This document shows, piece by piece, positions 1 to 12,492 of a stretch of 64,000 bases of DNA. The stretch comes from Rutidosis leptorrhynchoides. Taxonomy: Eukaryota; Streptophyta; Magnoliopsida; Asterales; Asteraceae. The translations under genes were made by a program, and so were the position numbers. Under the pieces are notes generated by a model. That model searched no databases and had not been told where the DNA came from. It was given only the letters and a program-made list of their open reading frames with translations. The stretch covers positions 5,375,501-5,439,500 of the forward strand of contig NC_092335.1 of the NCBI RefSeq assembly GCF_046630445.1, read 5' to 3'. Each line of letters starts with the position of its first letter. Within the stretch, counting starts at the first letter, position 1.

Positions 1-2121
1 CCCGGAACGTAAGTCAATCTTTGAATAAACAGACGAGCCTTGTAGTTAATCAAATAAGTCTTCGATTCTCGGTAGTGGGTAGCGGTTCTTGATGGTAAGT
101 TTGTTCAACTCTCGGTAGTCGATACACAACCTGAATGTACCATCTTTCTTCTTGACAAACAAAACAGGAGCTCCCCACTGTGATGTGCTTGGTCGAATGA
201 AACCACACTCTAAAAGTTCTTGTAATTGGCTTTGCAGTTCTTTCATCTCGCTGGGTGTGAGTCTGTAAGGAGCACGAGCTATTGGTGCAGCTCCTGGTAC
301 AATATCTATTTGAAATTCAACGGATCGATGTGGGGGTAATCCCGGTAATTCTTTCGGAAATACATCGGGAAATTCTTTTGCAATGGGAACATCATTGATG
401 CTCTTTTCTTCAGTTTGTACTTTCTCGACGTGTGCTAGAACAGCATAGCAACCTTTTCTTATTAGTTTTTGTGCCTTCAAATTACTAATAAGATGTAGCT
501 TCGTGTTGCCCTTTTCTCCATACACCATTAAGGGTTTTTCTTTTTCTCGTATAATGCGAATTGCATTTTTGTAACAAACGATCTCTGCTTTCACTTCTTT
601 CAACCAGTCCATACCGATTATCACATCAAAACTCCCTAACTCTACTGGTATCAAATCAATCTTAAATATTTCGCTAACCAGTTTAATTTCTCGATTCCAA
701 CATATATTATCTGCTGAAATTAATTTACCATTTGCTAATTCGAGTAAAAATTTACTATCCAAAGGCGTCAATGGACAACTTAATTTAGCACAAAAATCTC
801 TACTCATATAGCTTCTATCCGCACCCGAATCAAATAAAACGTAAGCAGATTTATTGTCAATAAGAAACGTACCCGTAACAAGCTCCGGGTCTTCCTGTGC
901 CTCTGCCGCATTAATATTGAAAACTCTTCCGCGGCCTTGTCCATTCGTGTTCTCCTGGTTCGGGCAATTTCTAATAATGTGGCCCGGTTTTCCACATTTA
1001 TAACAAACTACATTGGCATAACTTGCTCCGACACTACTTGCTCCGCCATTACTCGTTCCGACACCATTTGTTCCTTTCGTTCTATTAACCCCTGGTCCGT
1101 AGACCTCACACTTCGCCTCGCTATGACCATTTCTTTTACACTTGTTGCAAAATTTGGTGCAGAACCCCGAGTGATACTTTTCACACCTTTGGCATAGCTG
1201 CTTCTGATTGTTGTTGTTGTTGCGGTTATTATTGTTGTTGGGATGATTGTTGTAGTTGCTGTTGTTGTTGTTGTTGTTGTTGTTGTTGGGCCGTTTGTTG
1301 TAGTTGCGATTGATGTTGCGATTGTTGGGATAATTGTTGCGATTATTGTTGTAATTGCTGTTGTTGTTGTATTGGTGATTCTTATCACCGTTTTCCTCCC
1401 ACTTTCTTTTGACTTGCTTCACATTGGCCTCTTCAGCAGTCTGTTCTTTAATTCTTTCTTCAATCTGGTTCACTAGTTTGTGAGCCATTCTACATGCCTG
1501 TTGTATGGAGGCGGGCTCGTGTGAACTTATATCTTCTTGGATTCTTTCCGGTAATCCTTTCACAAACGCGTCGATCTTCTCTTCCTCATCTTCGAACGCT
1601 CCGGGACACAATAGGCACAATTCTGTGAATCGTCTTTCGTACGTGGTAATATCAAATCCTTGGGTTCGTAACCCTCTAAGTTCTGTCTTGAGCTTATTGA
1701 CCTCGGTTCTGGGACGGTACTTCTCGTTCATCAAGTGCTTGAATGCTGACCACGGTAGTGCGTACGCATCGTCTTGTCCCACTTGCTCTAGATAGGTATT
1801 CCACCATGTTAACGCAGAACCTGTGAAGGTATGCGTAGCGTACTTCACTTTGTCCTCTTCAGTACACTTACTTATGGCAAACACCGATTCGACCTTCTCG
1901 GTCCACCGTTTCAATCCGATCGGTCCTTCGGTTCCATCAAATTCCAAAGGTTTGCAGGCAGTGAATTCTTTGTAGGTGCATCCTACACGATTTCCTGTAC
2001 TGCTAGATCCAAGGTTATTGTTGGTATGTAGCGCAGCCTGTACTGCGGCTATGTTTGAAGCTAGAAAAGTACGGAATTCCTCTTCATTCATATTCACGGT
2101 GTGTCGAGTAGTCGGTGCCAT
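1..2121 (-). pseudogene. gag-pol (gag, protease, start of RT) of copy 1, incomplete at window edge
   Basis: The protein starts [16 protein letters not shown]; an ATG 12 codons upstream at 2157 is also in frame. It shows a retrotransposon gag domain ([12 protein letters not shown]...), an Asn-rich linker, two zinc knuckles ([12 protein letters not shown]-type and [14 protein letters not shown]), the protease motif [12 protein letters not shown], and the first RT block ([20 protein letters not shown]). The rest of pol is outside the window. It is an old copy of a retrotransposon polyprotein in the Ty3/gypsy chromovirus (Tekay) group. Confidence 0.9.
1210..1380 (-). repeat. Asn-rich tract of gag (AAC/CAA trinucleotide repeat), copy 1
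   Basis: The plus strand shows (GTT)n, with a pure run of about nine units near 1261-1288, interrupted by other Asn, Arg and Tyr codons. The encoded linker separates the capsid-like part from the zinc knuckles. The pure run is of similar length in copy 2 and much longer in copy 3. Confidence 0.9.
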
Positions 2122-2462
2122 TTCCTTCAAAATAGTCAAATGGAACAAGTTAATCATACAGAATATTAAGAGTAGTTAATAGTATTTCGTAGCATAATAT
2201 GAACTCATTTATAAAAGCTTTTTCTTCATATTAGCGTTTTATAAGTTTAAATTCGGGTAGTACCTACCCGTTAAGTTCATACTTAGTAGCTAATATACAA
2301 TTCAACTACTACAATTCTATATGAAAAACTGATTATAATAATATTTCGCGTTCAAACTTTTACACAATATTTTACAAACTTACAATACCGCTTATTTTAC
2401 ATATAGCATGAAATATAGCACACAATAAATTTGATACAAGATGGTTGTGAAGATAATTCTAG

Positions 2463-3145
2463 CTAGTACACAAGTCGTTTAGCAAAGGCAATAAAGACAC
2501 GTAATTCATACGTCCAGAAACAAGTCATGCATTCTGGTTTTACTAGGATTACTTCTCATCCTTGGTCTTGTGGAACATAACCGTTATGGTCGTTGATAAG
2601 ACAGTGTGTTGTAACGTCGTCAAAGGCACGAGGGTTACGTAATGTCCAATAGTCCCGTAACAATCTAAAAACCTCATTTCTTACCCCAATTACCGACTCC
2701 GTCACTTGTGGGAAAACATGTTTAATAGTTGTAGCCCGATGTTCTTGTTCTCACTTTGGTGAGAAGCGAACATTACTAATCCGTAAGCATAACATGCTTC
2801 TTTATGTTGCATGTTAGCCGCTTTTTCTAAATCACGAAGTCCAATATTCAGATATATTGAGTCAAAATAATTTCTTAACCCATTGCGTAAAATAGCATTT
2901 GGGTTCCCCGCAATATATGCGTCAAAGTAAACACATCGTAACTTATGGATTTCCAAATGCGATATCCCCCATCTTTCGAACGAAAGCCTTTTATAAACCA
3001 AGGCATTCTTGGAACGTTCTTCGAATGTCTTACAAACTGATCTCGCCTTAAATAGTTGTGCCGAAGAATTCTGACCGACTCTAGACAAGATTTCATCAAT
3101 CATGTCTCCGGGTAGGTCTCTTAAAATATTGGGTTGTCTATCCAT
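2463..3145 (-). pseudogene. Captured F-box ORF, copy 1 (broken)
   Basis: The start MDRQPNILRDLPGDMIDEIL and the following F-box region match the open 227-codon F-box ORFs of copies 2 and 3. It lies between ORF A and gag in the same sense. This copy no longer encodes the full-length protein. See the copy 2 entry for domain details. Confidence 0.8.
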
Positions 3146-3282
3146 TTTGTGTTTTTATACTGTAAAATAGACAAGAGTTAGATTCATAAAAAAAATACTT
3201 ATTAATACAAGCAATTTTTACATATATCATAAAGCATAAGCACACTATATTACATATATTACACCACACGAATACAACTATC

Positions 3283-3897
3283 TTATTCCGACTCGCTTTT
3301 TTCTTCTTCTTCGGTTTTGGATCATTTTGCCAAGTTTCTAGGGATATATGATGTTCCCCTAATACGAGCCGTCGTTTTCCACATTGGTTTAGAAAAACCT
3401 GGTGGTTTAGAGGTTCCCGGGTCATTGTTACAACTTAAGGACTTCGGGGGTTGACGATACATATAAAGTTCATCGGGGTTAGAATTAGATTTCTCTATTT
3501 TTATGCCCTTTTCCTTATTATTTTCTTTTGCCTTTTTAAATTCAGTTGGGGTAATTTCTATAACATCATCGGAATTCTCGTCGGAATCCGATTCATCGAA
3601 GAATTGGTAATCCTCCCAATATTTTGCTTCCTTGGCGGAAACACCATTGACCATAATTAATTTTGGTCGGTTGGTTGAGGATTTTCTTTTACTTAACCGT
3701 TTTATTATTTCCCCCACCGGTTCTATTTCTTCATCCGGTTCCTATTCTTCTTCCGGTTCCGATTCTTCTTCCGGTTCCGACTCTTCTTCCGGTTCCTCTT
3801 CGGGAACTTGTGAATCAGTCCACGAATCATTCCAATTTACATTTGACTCTTCATTATTATTAGGTGATTCAATGGGACTTGTTCTAGAGGTAGACAT
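3283..3897 (-). pseudogene. Acidic accessory ORF (ORF A) of copy 1
   Basis: This is the same position and sequence as the 210-codon ORF of copy 3 at 53332-53964: an N-terminus beginning MSTSRTSPI, a Glu/Pro/Ser repeat block, a basic stretch (KRLSKRKSS), an acidic Asp/Ser/Glu stretch, and a C-terminus rich in Lys and Glu. I do not recognise the family. It lies 209 bp inside the LTR and upstream of the F-box ORF, in the gag-pol sense. This copy is broken. Confidence 0.7.
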
Positions 3898-4092
3898 CTA
3901 TCACATAATATCAAACGCGTTAAGAGATTAATATATCACATAATATTCACATGTTAAAAATATATAGTTTCCAACAAAATTTGTTAAGCAATCATTTTTC
4001 AAGTAAACACGGTCGAAGTCCAGACTCACTAATGCATCCTAACAAACTCGATAAGACACACTAATGCAAAATTCTGGTTCTCTAAGACCAAC

Positions 4093-4104
4093 GCTCGGAT
4101 ACCA
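4093..4104 (-). other. Primer binding site, initiator tRNA-Met type (copy 1)
   Basis: The minus strand reads TGGTATCCGAGC two bases inside the LTR. This matches the usual plant tRNA-iMet primer site TGGTATCAGAGC except at one base. It fixes the 5' side of the element and its orientation. Confidence 0.85.
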
Positions 4105-4106
4105 AC

Positions 4107-7100
4107 TGAAATGTCCCGTTCTTATTGATTAAAAACGTTCCATATTAATTGATTTCGTTGCGAGGTTTTGACCTCTATATGAGACGTTTTTCAAAGACTG
4201 CATTCATTTTAAAACAAACCATAACCTTTATTTCATCAATAAAGATTTAAAAAGTTTACGTAGATTATCAAATAATGATAATCTAAAATATCCTGTTTAC
4301 ATACGACCATTACATAATGGTTTACAATACAAATATGTTACAACAAAATAAGTTTCTTGAATGCAGTTTTTACACAATAACATACAAGCATGGACTCCAA
4401 ATCTCGTCCTTATTTAAGTATGCGACAGCGGAAGCTCTTAATAATCACCTGAGAATAAACATGCTTAAAACGTCAACAAAAATGTTGGTGAGTTATAGGT
4501 TTAACCTATATATATCAAATCATAATAATAGACCACAAGATTTCATATTTCAATACACATCCCATACATAGAGATAAAAATCATTCATATGGTGAACACC
4601 TGGTAACCGACATTAACAAGATGCATATATAAGAATATCCCCATCATTCCGGGACACCCTTCGGATATGATATAAATTTCGAAGTACTAAAGCATCCGGT
4701 ACTTTGGATGGGGTTTGTTAGGCCCAATAGATCTATCTTTAGGATTCGCGTCAATTAGGGTGTCTGTTCCCTAATTCTTAGATTACCAGACTTAATAAAA
4801 AGGGGCATATTCGATTTTGATAATTCAACCATAGAATGTAGTTTCACGTACTTGTGTTTATTTTGTAAATCATTTATAAAACCTGCATGTATTCTCATGC
4901 CAAAAATATTAGATTTTAAAAGTGGGACTATAACTCACTTTCACAGATTTTTACTTCGTCGGGATGTAAGACTTGGACACTGGTTGATTCACGAACCTAT
5001 AACAATATATACATATATATCAAAGTATGTTCAAAATATATTTACAACACTTTTAATATATTTTGATGTTTTAAGTTTATTAAGTCAGCTGTCCTCGTTA
5101 GTAACCTACAACTAGTTGTCCACAGTTAGATGTACAGAAATAAATCGATAAATATTATCTTGAATCAATCCACGACCCAGTGTATACGTATCTCAGTATT
5201 GATCACAACTCAAACTATATATATTTTGGAATCAACCTCAACCCTGTATAGCTAACTCCAACATTCACATATAGAGTGTCTATGGTTGTTCAGAAATATA
5301 TATAGATGTGTCGACATGATAGGTCGAAACATTGTATACGTGTCTATGGTATCTCAAGATTACATAATATACAATACAAGTTGATTAAGTTATGGTTGGA
5401 ATAGATTTGTTATCAATTTTCACGTAGCTAAAATGAGAAAAATTATCCAATCTTGTTTTACCCATAACTTCTTCATTTTAAATCCGTTTTGAGTGAATCA
5501 AATTGCTATGGTTTCATATTGAACTCTATTTTATGAATCTAAACAGAAAAAGTATAGGTTTATAGTCGAAAAAATAAGTTACAAGTCATTTTTGTAAAGG
5601 TAGTCATTTCAGTCGAAAGAACGACGTCTAGATGACCATTTTAGAAAACATACTTCCACTTTGAGTTTAACCATAATTTTTGAATATAGTTTCATGTTCA
5701 TAATAAAAATCATTTTCTCAGAATAACAACTTTTAAATCAAAGTTTATCATAGTTTTTAATTAACTAACCCAAAACAGCCCGCGGTGTTACTACGACGGC
5801 GTAAATCTGGTTTTACGGTGTTTTTCGTGTTTCCAGGTTTTAAATCATTAAGTTAGCATATCATATAGATATAGAACATGTGTTTAGTTGATTTTAAAAG
5901 TCAAGTTAGAAGTATTAACTTTTGTTTGCGAACAAGTTTAGAATTAACTAAACTATGTTCTAGTGATTTCAAGTTTAAACCTTCGAATAAGATAGCTTTA
6001 TATATATGAATCGAATGATGTTATGAACATCATTACTACCTTAAGTTCCTTGGATAAACCTACTGGAAAAGAGAAAAATGGATCTAGCTTCAACGGATCC
6101 TTGAATGGCTCGAAGTTCTTGAAGCAGAATCATGACACGAAAACAAGTTCAAGTAAGATCATCACTTGAAATAAGATTGTTATAGTTATAGAAATTGAAC
6201 CAAAGTTTGAATATGATTATTACCTTGTATTAGAATGATAACCTACTATAAGAAACAAAGATTTCTTGAGGTTGGATGATCACCTTACAAGATTGGAAGT
6301 GAGCTAGCAAACTTGAAAGTATTCTTGATTTTATGTAACTAGAACTTGTAGAATATATGAAGAACACTTAGAACTTGAAGATAGAACTTGAGAGAGATCA
6401 ATTAGATGAAGAAAATTGAAGAATGAAAGTGTTTGTAGGTGTTTTTGGTCGTTGGTGTATGGATTAGATATAAAGGATATGTAATTTTGTTTTCATGTAA
6501 ATAAGTCATGAATGATTACTCATATTTTTGTAATTTTATGAGATATTTCATGCTAGTTGCCAAATTATGGTTCCCACATGTGTTAGGTGACTCACATGGG
6601 CTGCTAAGAGCTGATCATTGGAGTGTATATACCAATAGTACATACATCTAAAAGCTGTGTATTGTACGAGTACGAATACGGGTGCATACGAGTAGAATTG
6701 TTGATGAAACTGAACGAGGATGTAATTGTAAGCATTTTTGTTAAGTAGAAGTATTTTGATAAGTGTATTGAAGTCTTTCAAAAGTGTATAAATACATATT
6801 AAAACACTACATATATGTACATTTTAACTGAGTCGTTAAGTCATCGTTAGTCGTTACATGTAATTGTTGTTTTGAAACCTTTAAGTTAACGATCTTGTTA
6901 AATGTTGTTAACCCAATGTTTATAATATCAAATGAGATTTTAAATTATTATATTATCATGATATTATCATGTATGAATATCTCTTAATATGATATATATA
7001 TATACATTAAATGTCTTTACAACGATAATCGTTACATATATTTCTCGTTTAAAAATCATTAACTTAGTAGTCTTGTTTTTACATATGTAGTTCATTGTTA

Positions 7101-7359
7101 ATATACTTAATGATATGTTTACTTATCATAGTATCATGTTAACTATATATATATCCATATATATGTCATCATATAGTTTTTACAAGTTTTAACGTTCGTG
7201 AATCACCGGTCAACTTGGGTGGTCAATTGTCTATATGAAACATATTTCAATTAATCAAGTCTTAATGAGTTTGTTTGCTTAACATGTTGGAAACATTTAA
7301 TCATGTAAATATCAATCTCAATTAATATATATAAACATGGAAAAGTTCGGGTCACTACA
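4107..7359 (-). repeat. 5' LTR of copy 1 (about 3.25 kb)
   Basis: The LTR reads TGTAGTGACC...ACATTTCA on the minus strand, with canonical TG...CA ends. It aligns along its length with the LTRs of copies 2 and 3. A TATA-like TTATATC on the minus strand near 6470 marks the likely promoter. Short frames inside, such as an 87-codon one at 4852-5115, run antisense to the element and recur only because the LTRs are homologous. Confidence 0.93.
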
Positions 7360-8097
7360 AATTTGAACCGAAAATCCCTTAGCTTTGGTAACTAGTAACT
7401 GCCAGTTATAAGAACTGGTGGGCGCGAGTAGTTGTATATGGATCCATAAGGCTTGACATCCCCGTCTGTTCCAGGTATAGAAACCCTAGCCTGAACTATA
7501 AAACAGACGTATGCTATTTGAATGTATCGTACATGTTGGTTTCATGTTAAACACATGGGTACTTATTAGATAGACGTTAAAGCTTAGTTACCAGGGTGCT
7601 CAATCTTGTAGAATAATTTGATAAACGTTTCTGGATGAAACAACTGAAATCTTGTGATCCACTTTTATATACAGATTATGCGAAACACTAAAACTATGAA
7701 CTCACCAACCTTTGTGTTGACACTTGTTAGCATGTTTATTCTCAGGTTCCCTAGAAGTCTTCCGCTGTTTGCTTATATGTTAAGACAAGCTATGTGCATG
7801 GAGTCTTACATGGCATATTTTTCAAGGAAACGTTGCATTCACCAAATCATTACCATGTATCTTATTTTGACTGCATTGTCAACGGATGTACTATTGTAAA
7901 CTACTGTATTATTTACGGTGATTGTCTATATGTAGAAATCATCAGATATCGAAAACCTTTGATTTAAATATTCATTTATGGTGAGCCTTTTCAAAAGAAT
8001 GCAATGTTTACAAAACGTATCATATAGAGGTCAAATACCTCGCAATGAAATCGATGAATGACGTGTTCGTGCATATGGATTTGAAGCGATCGTCACA
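7360..8097 (+). mobile_element. Relic LTR (3' part) of a different Ty3/gypsy family
   Basis: The stretch ends in ...AGCGATCGTCACA, a typical LTR 3' end. It carries the segment CTCACCAACC...CATGTTTATTCTCAGGT...CTTCCGCTGT and the tail CATATAGAGGTCAAATACCTCGCAATGAAATC. These are shared in spirit with the LTRs of copies 1-3, but the rest differs. Its 5' part is cut by copy 1. No coding sequence is attached. Confidence 0.65.
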
Positions 8098-8809
8098 TAC
8101 CCTGTCACGCCTCCCACCTCTCACTCCTCTCAAGTTGCTCTACTCACAAGCCCAACCACTTGGCAGCGTCTTGGACATCCCGGACATGATGTCTTTCGAA
8201 GACTTGTTTCCAATAAAGATATTATTTATAATAAAACTACGCCTCATGTGCTTTGCCATGCATGTGAACTTGGCAAACACGTCCGGCTTCCTTTTTCTGT
8301 TTCGAGTACTACTGTTAATTCCGCATTTGAAATACATTATGATTTATGGACTTCTCCTGTTTCTAGCTTAGGTGGTTTAAAATATTACATTATTTTTCTT
8401 GGCCGTTATTCACACTACGTATGGGTATTTCCGCTTCGTAATAAATCAGATACACTTAACACCTTTATACAATTTCGCACATTTATACGCACACAATTTA
8501 ACAAAGAAATTAAAGCCTTTCAATGCGACAACGGCGGTGAATTTGATAACGCTGCTTTCCACCAACTCTTACAAACAAATGGCATCCAATTCCGCTTCTC
8601 ATGCCCTTACACTTCTCAGCAAAACGGGAAGTCAGAACGCATGCTCCGCACCATCAACAACCTCATTCGCACACTTCTTTTCCAAGCTCACCTTCCGCCT
8701 ACATATTGGGTGGAAGCTCTTCACATGGCTGCGCATCTTCTCAATATCCTACCGTCCTCCTCCATTAACCACGAAATACCATAAACACGCCTCTACAAAC
8801 AGAAACCCA
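8098..8809 (+). mobile_element. Ty1/copia pol fragment (zinc-binding pre-integrase and integrase core)
   Basis: Around 8160-8290 the sequence encodes the copia-type HxxxH...CxxC pre-integrase motif (LGHPGHDVF, CHACELGKH). From about 8300 to 8784 comes an integrase core with YDLWTSP, the D of FQCDNGGEFDNAAF, and SCPYTSQQNGKSERM with its catalytic Glu, then the helix with YWVEALHMAAHLLN. The fragment is flanked by other elements on both sides and is a fossil without LTRs. The right side stops where the CACTA end begins. Confidence 0.88.
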
Positions 8810-9190
8810 CACTACAACAAATGAGCCCTTTCCAGACGACATTTTGCGACGACATGTCGTCTGGAAAGCCCTATCCCGACGACATGTCGTCGCTTATGTG
8901 TCGTCCCTAAAGCCTCGTCGCGAAAAGGTTTTCCCGACGCCTATTTTACGTCTATCCCGACGACGGTGGGACCCACTTTGACTGACATAGTCAAAGATCA
9001 AGTGGCTCCTTTCGCGACGACTTTTTGCGACGGCATGTCGTCAGACATGAAAAAGTCAATTGTTGACTGATTTTGACATTTTTGGTCAAAATCACCTTTC
9101 GCGACGACCCTTTTGCGACGACATGTCGTCTGGAAAGCCTGTATTAATTTTTTTTACAGCAGCTTCAGAAAAGCTGCTGTCCAGCCGAAT
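8810..9190. mobile_element. CACTA (En/Spm) transposon end with subterminal repeats
   Basis: The element starts CACTACAACAAATGAGCC, the classical CACTA terminal motif. Within 330 bp it repeats the perfect 14-bp palindrome GACGACATGTCGTC three times (near 8850, 8877 and 9116), plus one imperfect copy near 9026, with many CGACGAC half-sites and TTTCGCGACGAC blocks. Such dense subterminal motifs are the transposase-binding arrays of CACTA elements. I find no matching inverted terminal repeat downstream, so this is a single end: truncated, or interrupted by the Helitron. Confidence 0.75.
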
Positions 9191-11190
9191 TCGTCACACA
9201 AAATACAATTTCTGCCCAGATGTTCAAAACAAAAAACATACCATAATATAATAAATATAAATAAATGTAAATGATAAACATTTAAAATAAAATCACAAAT
9301 TTCCTGCGATTACCACGATGGCTATTCATTACACACATAATTTACATGATCATTATCATGTTTGGGAGTTACAAAATACGATAGCGGCAGAATTAGCAAA
9401 AGCTATACACAAAAACTATACTAAAAACTATAAGGTTGTTATAATTGAGTGCCTTTAACTACATAGTAAAAAATATACACTCAACCGGTTGTAAGTTGCT
9501 AGCAGCTATAGCTAACCTCGCTTCCTCTTTGTTCATGCACCTCCTTTGGCAGAATCCTGGGGAAGTGGTCAAAGTACAATATGTATGTTCAATAATATAA
9601 CATAAGAATAAAATATATTGTTGTACAAAACGAAAACATAACCAAAATCAATGATTTCATAAGGAAATTGTTACAAATGAAATAAGGATGAACTCATTAC
9701 CATATCTGCCTCCTATGCTCGAATGTCTTTTTATCAGTTAACAAAGCTACACAATGAGGCACAAATAAAGAAACTACTAATCTTACACAACGAATGAATA
9801 TGAAGAAATCACACAATCAGCTGTAAAAAAATTGATTAACAACTTTGTGCTTCTCAACGTTATCAATTAAACGCTTTAAAGGGCTGAAATTGTTTTATCA
9901 TAAAAATAAAACAAAATGTTTCACTGCAACTTCATTAATGGAGCTTAAGAAAACTATTAACAGAAACACCCTACCCTAGTATCAAATTCATCAGATATTA
10001 AGGTACTATATCTGTAAGGATCAATAAACTATACAAATATTTGCTCGTTATCACTGCAACTTCATTAATGGAGCTTAATTTTTATAAGTATAATTTAAAT
10101 TAGTTCATTAATCATGCTATATTCTTATTTTGCTATATTCTTATTTTGCTTATGTAACAAATCATGCAATATAAACATAAGCACTACACTACCATACATC
10201 TCAATCAAGCTAATTCGCTAACAATTTAATAAAAAAAATATATTTTTTAACAGCATGAAGATAAGCATTACATGATTAAACGTTCATATCAAACTGAATA
10301 ACACAAATATTAGTAAATCAAGGACCAACCCATCATCCATTAATCAATCAATACCTCAAAAATACATTAAAAGCATCAAAATTTGCAAGAACCAAGAAAA
10401 CCCCAAATGAGTACCTGAAACCAAATATCTGAAATTGAAACTAAAGTATCGGTTTAGGGTTCCTGTAATCAGTACCCGGGTAAGCAGTAAAAGTGGACGT
10501 TATAAACGAAACGAATGACAAAGTAAAAGTAAGAAAATCATCTGAGCAAAACTTTAATGGTAACAAAAATCACGATGAATAAATGTAAACTGTGATTTCA
10601 AAAAATTTAGTATCTAACGATTCAAGTATTACACGGAACCCGAAATCAATCAACCAAAAAGTTACAAATATATACGTCAACAAAAATTTAGAATCAAAAT
10701 TACCTCCTACAGAGAACCCTAAATTAATTAACGGAACGCACGTACGTTTTGATTCAGGATAATGAAATCTTCAGAGAAAAGGACGGCTTCATGGTAGCAT
10801 CCGTCATATTCTTCGCACCTCAAGAACTGTGAAATCAACGAATAGAAAATTGAGCATTTGGATTTGGGGCGCTAGATTTAGGGTTTCTCTTAAACGATTT
10901 TCTAACCTGAATATGAATTTGGTAAATGTAGATAATTTGGGAGAGAAAGTTAGGGTTTGCTTTTTCATGAATGTCATGAATGAATATTATTTTATAACCC
11001 ATTCTTATTAATTTCCCGTGTTTTTTATTATAAAAGGGGTATTTTAGGTAGCTTAAAAATTAAAATTGATTTATTAGCTAATATAAATATAGGATCATTT
11101 TGAACCATTAGATAAAGGAGTATTTGAAAGTCTTTTTTTGATTTAAGGGTTAAAAAGTGATTTTTAAAAATAATTATTAGCTAATAATGA
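9191..11190. other. Unassigned AT-rich stretch, perhaps internal CACTA sequence
   Basis: No coding region is convincing. On the minus strand between about 11000 and 10380 there are leader-like features: AACCCTAA motifs, a short ATG frame (MTDATMKPSF...) and GTAAGT-like or GGAGGTAA donor-like sites. These could be a captured or native 5' untranslated exon read leftwards. A 60-codon plus-strand frame at 10829 has no recognisable content. Confidence 0.3.
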
Positions 11191-11212
11191 CTCTCTTTTA
11201 AGGTATAGAGTG

Positions 11213-11216
<4 letters not shown>

Positions 11217-11250
<34 letters not shown>
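11217..11250. repeat. (ATT)n microsatellite
   Basis: About eleven units of ATT follow the sequence TCTCTTTTAAGGTATAGAGTG. An AT-rich triplet run directly after a TC-starting terminus is common at plant Helitron 5' ends, but here the terminus itself is uncertain. Confidence 0.85.
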
Positions 11251-11253
<3 letters not shown>

Positions 11254-12074
11254 TTATGCATCTATAAATTTGAATTGATAGGTTAAGTTTACGCTAAAAT
11301 TTTAGTGTTATTACTGCTTGGCTAACCTTTGTTGTTGTTGCTATTATGCAGATTTTGTTTCAGTGGTGTTTCAAATTACGCCTCCGTCTCCGCCATCAGG
11401 TATATTTATATCATCAATTTTTTATCGTATTTTGAATTTTGTTTTCTAGATGTAATAGTTTTATGCTTATTTAGAGTTTTGGTTTTTGTTCCATTTGCTG
11501 AATATTAACTGATTTATTATAGACTTTTATTGATTTCTGACTGGTCATGTGTTTGTGCCTTTTTTTTATGCTGGCTGTTTTGGGGTGGGTAAGGTTTAAT
11601 AATGACGCCTAAAAAATGAATTAACCAAGTAGTTGAATCTGTTGCATCATCTATATTGGGTGATGGAAGTAATTCTATGGGATTAAATCCCACTAAAAAG
11701 GAAAAAGGTAATAAATAAATTCAGTTTTGAAGATGGTAATGAAACCTGCACAAAAGATTGTGAATGGCTGTCGGTTTCTATGATAATGTTATCTTGTCGT
11801 TGCCTGCTTCGCGTGAATATACAGGTTGGTTGTTGCTATTTTTTTTTTTTGGTATTATATTTCATTTTTTGTTGTTGTTAAGTTTACTTATATTGACCAT
11901 TTTGTCTTTGGTTATAGCCGGATATTTTCCGATGGTGGTCTCCATCGGTAAGCTTCCACTTTGAACAGTAGAGAAGGTATAGTCGTTTCTTTTTGGGTAA
12001 ATGTTTGTTTGTTCTGGAAGTTGAATATTTGGATGATTGTTTTATGTTAATTATAAGGGGTAACAAACGCATAT

Positions 12075-12242
12075 GGTGACCTTGGTGACCCTAATTGTGT
12101 TTGTTCCTTTTGTGGTGCTTTTCTCTGGTATTAAAAAAGGCTAATGACTTCTTCAAGCAGATTACATGTTAATCGTTGTTGTGAAGGGGGTCGTATTGAT
12201 TTACCAAGGAAAGAGGAACCTCTTACTACTTTTATTGAGTAA
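12075..12242 (+). pseudogene. Helitron helicase-like N-terminal fragment
   Basis: Translation gives GDLGDPNCVCSFCGAFLWY, then an in-frame stop, then ...LHVNRCCEGGRIDLPRKEEP and a second stop. The spaced CxxCGAxxWY and CCxGGxIxLP motifs are the hallmark of the start of plant Helitron helicase-like proteins. Only this exon-sized piece remains; the rest of the RepHel protein is absent. Two in-frame TAA/TAG-type stops make it a pseudogene. Confidence 0.72.
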
Positions 12243-12492
12243 TTAGGCAATAAACACCAATATTGCAGGGCCTACTGTTCAAATTTGAAGCAACAATTTG
12301 CATAATTGTGGGAAATAGAAATTGGTTCCATTATGATGTCCATCATGTAGAAAATCAATGGAAGGAAAACCACCAAATCTAGAGTGTCCAAACCACACAA
12401 CCGAAGGCAACTGCATATTCTGTTAAGCCGCATATACATTTGCATTTTCTAACAAACAAAAACACTAATCTTTATCATTTTAAAATTACAGC

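Larger units (their letters stand above)
1..7359 (-). mobile_element. F-box-bearing Ty3/gypsy (Tekay-type) LTR element, copy 1, cut by left window edge
   Basis: In element order (high to low coordinates) it shows a 5' LTR (4107-7359), a primer binding site, an acidic ORF, an F-box ORF, then gag and protease up to the start of reverse transcriptase at the window edge. Order and sequence match copies 2 and 3 in this window. The far end lies outside, so neither a second LTR nor a target duplication can be checked. It is a broken fossil copy; the accessory ORFs are damaged while the visible gag-protease part is largely open. The outer flank at 7360 is a relic LTR of another family, so this copy is nested in it. 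Confidence 0.93.

Noticed and set aside
1243-1476. Val-rich and Thr-rich frames over the gag repeat in all copies
   Set aside because: These are other-frame readings of the AAC/GTT trinucleotide repeat.
3632-3931. Ser/Gly-rich frame (SSGSDSSSGS...) opposite ORF A, also at 22742 and 53681
   Set aside because: It is the reverse strand of the Glu/Pro/Ser repeat block and has no independent start context.
4852-5115. 87-residue frame beginning MCLFCKSFIKPAC, found again at 21520-21819, 31578-31841 and 54921
   Set aside because: It lies within the LTRs, antisense to the element, has no domain, and recurs only because the LTRs are near-identical repeats.
10829-11011. 60-codon plus-strand frame as a small gene
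   Set aside because: There is no homology or codon signal, and the surrounding signals favour an untranslated leader on the other strand.
11217-11250. Possible short direct-repeat array (CRISPR-like)
   Set aside because: It is a simple triplet microsatellite without spacers; the same holds for the AAT and TTG runs.
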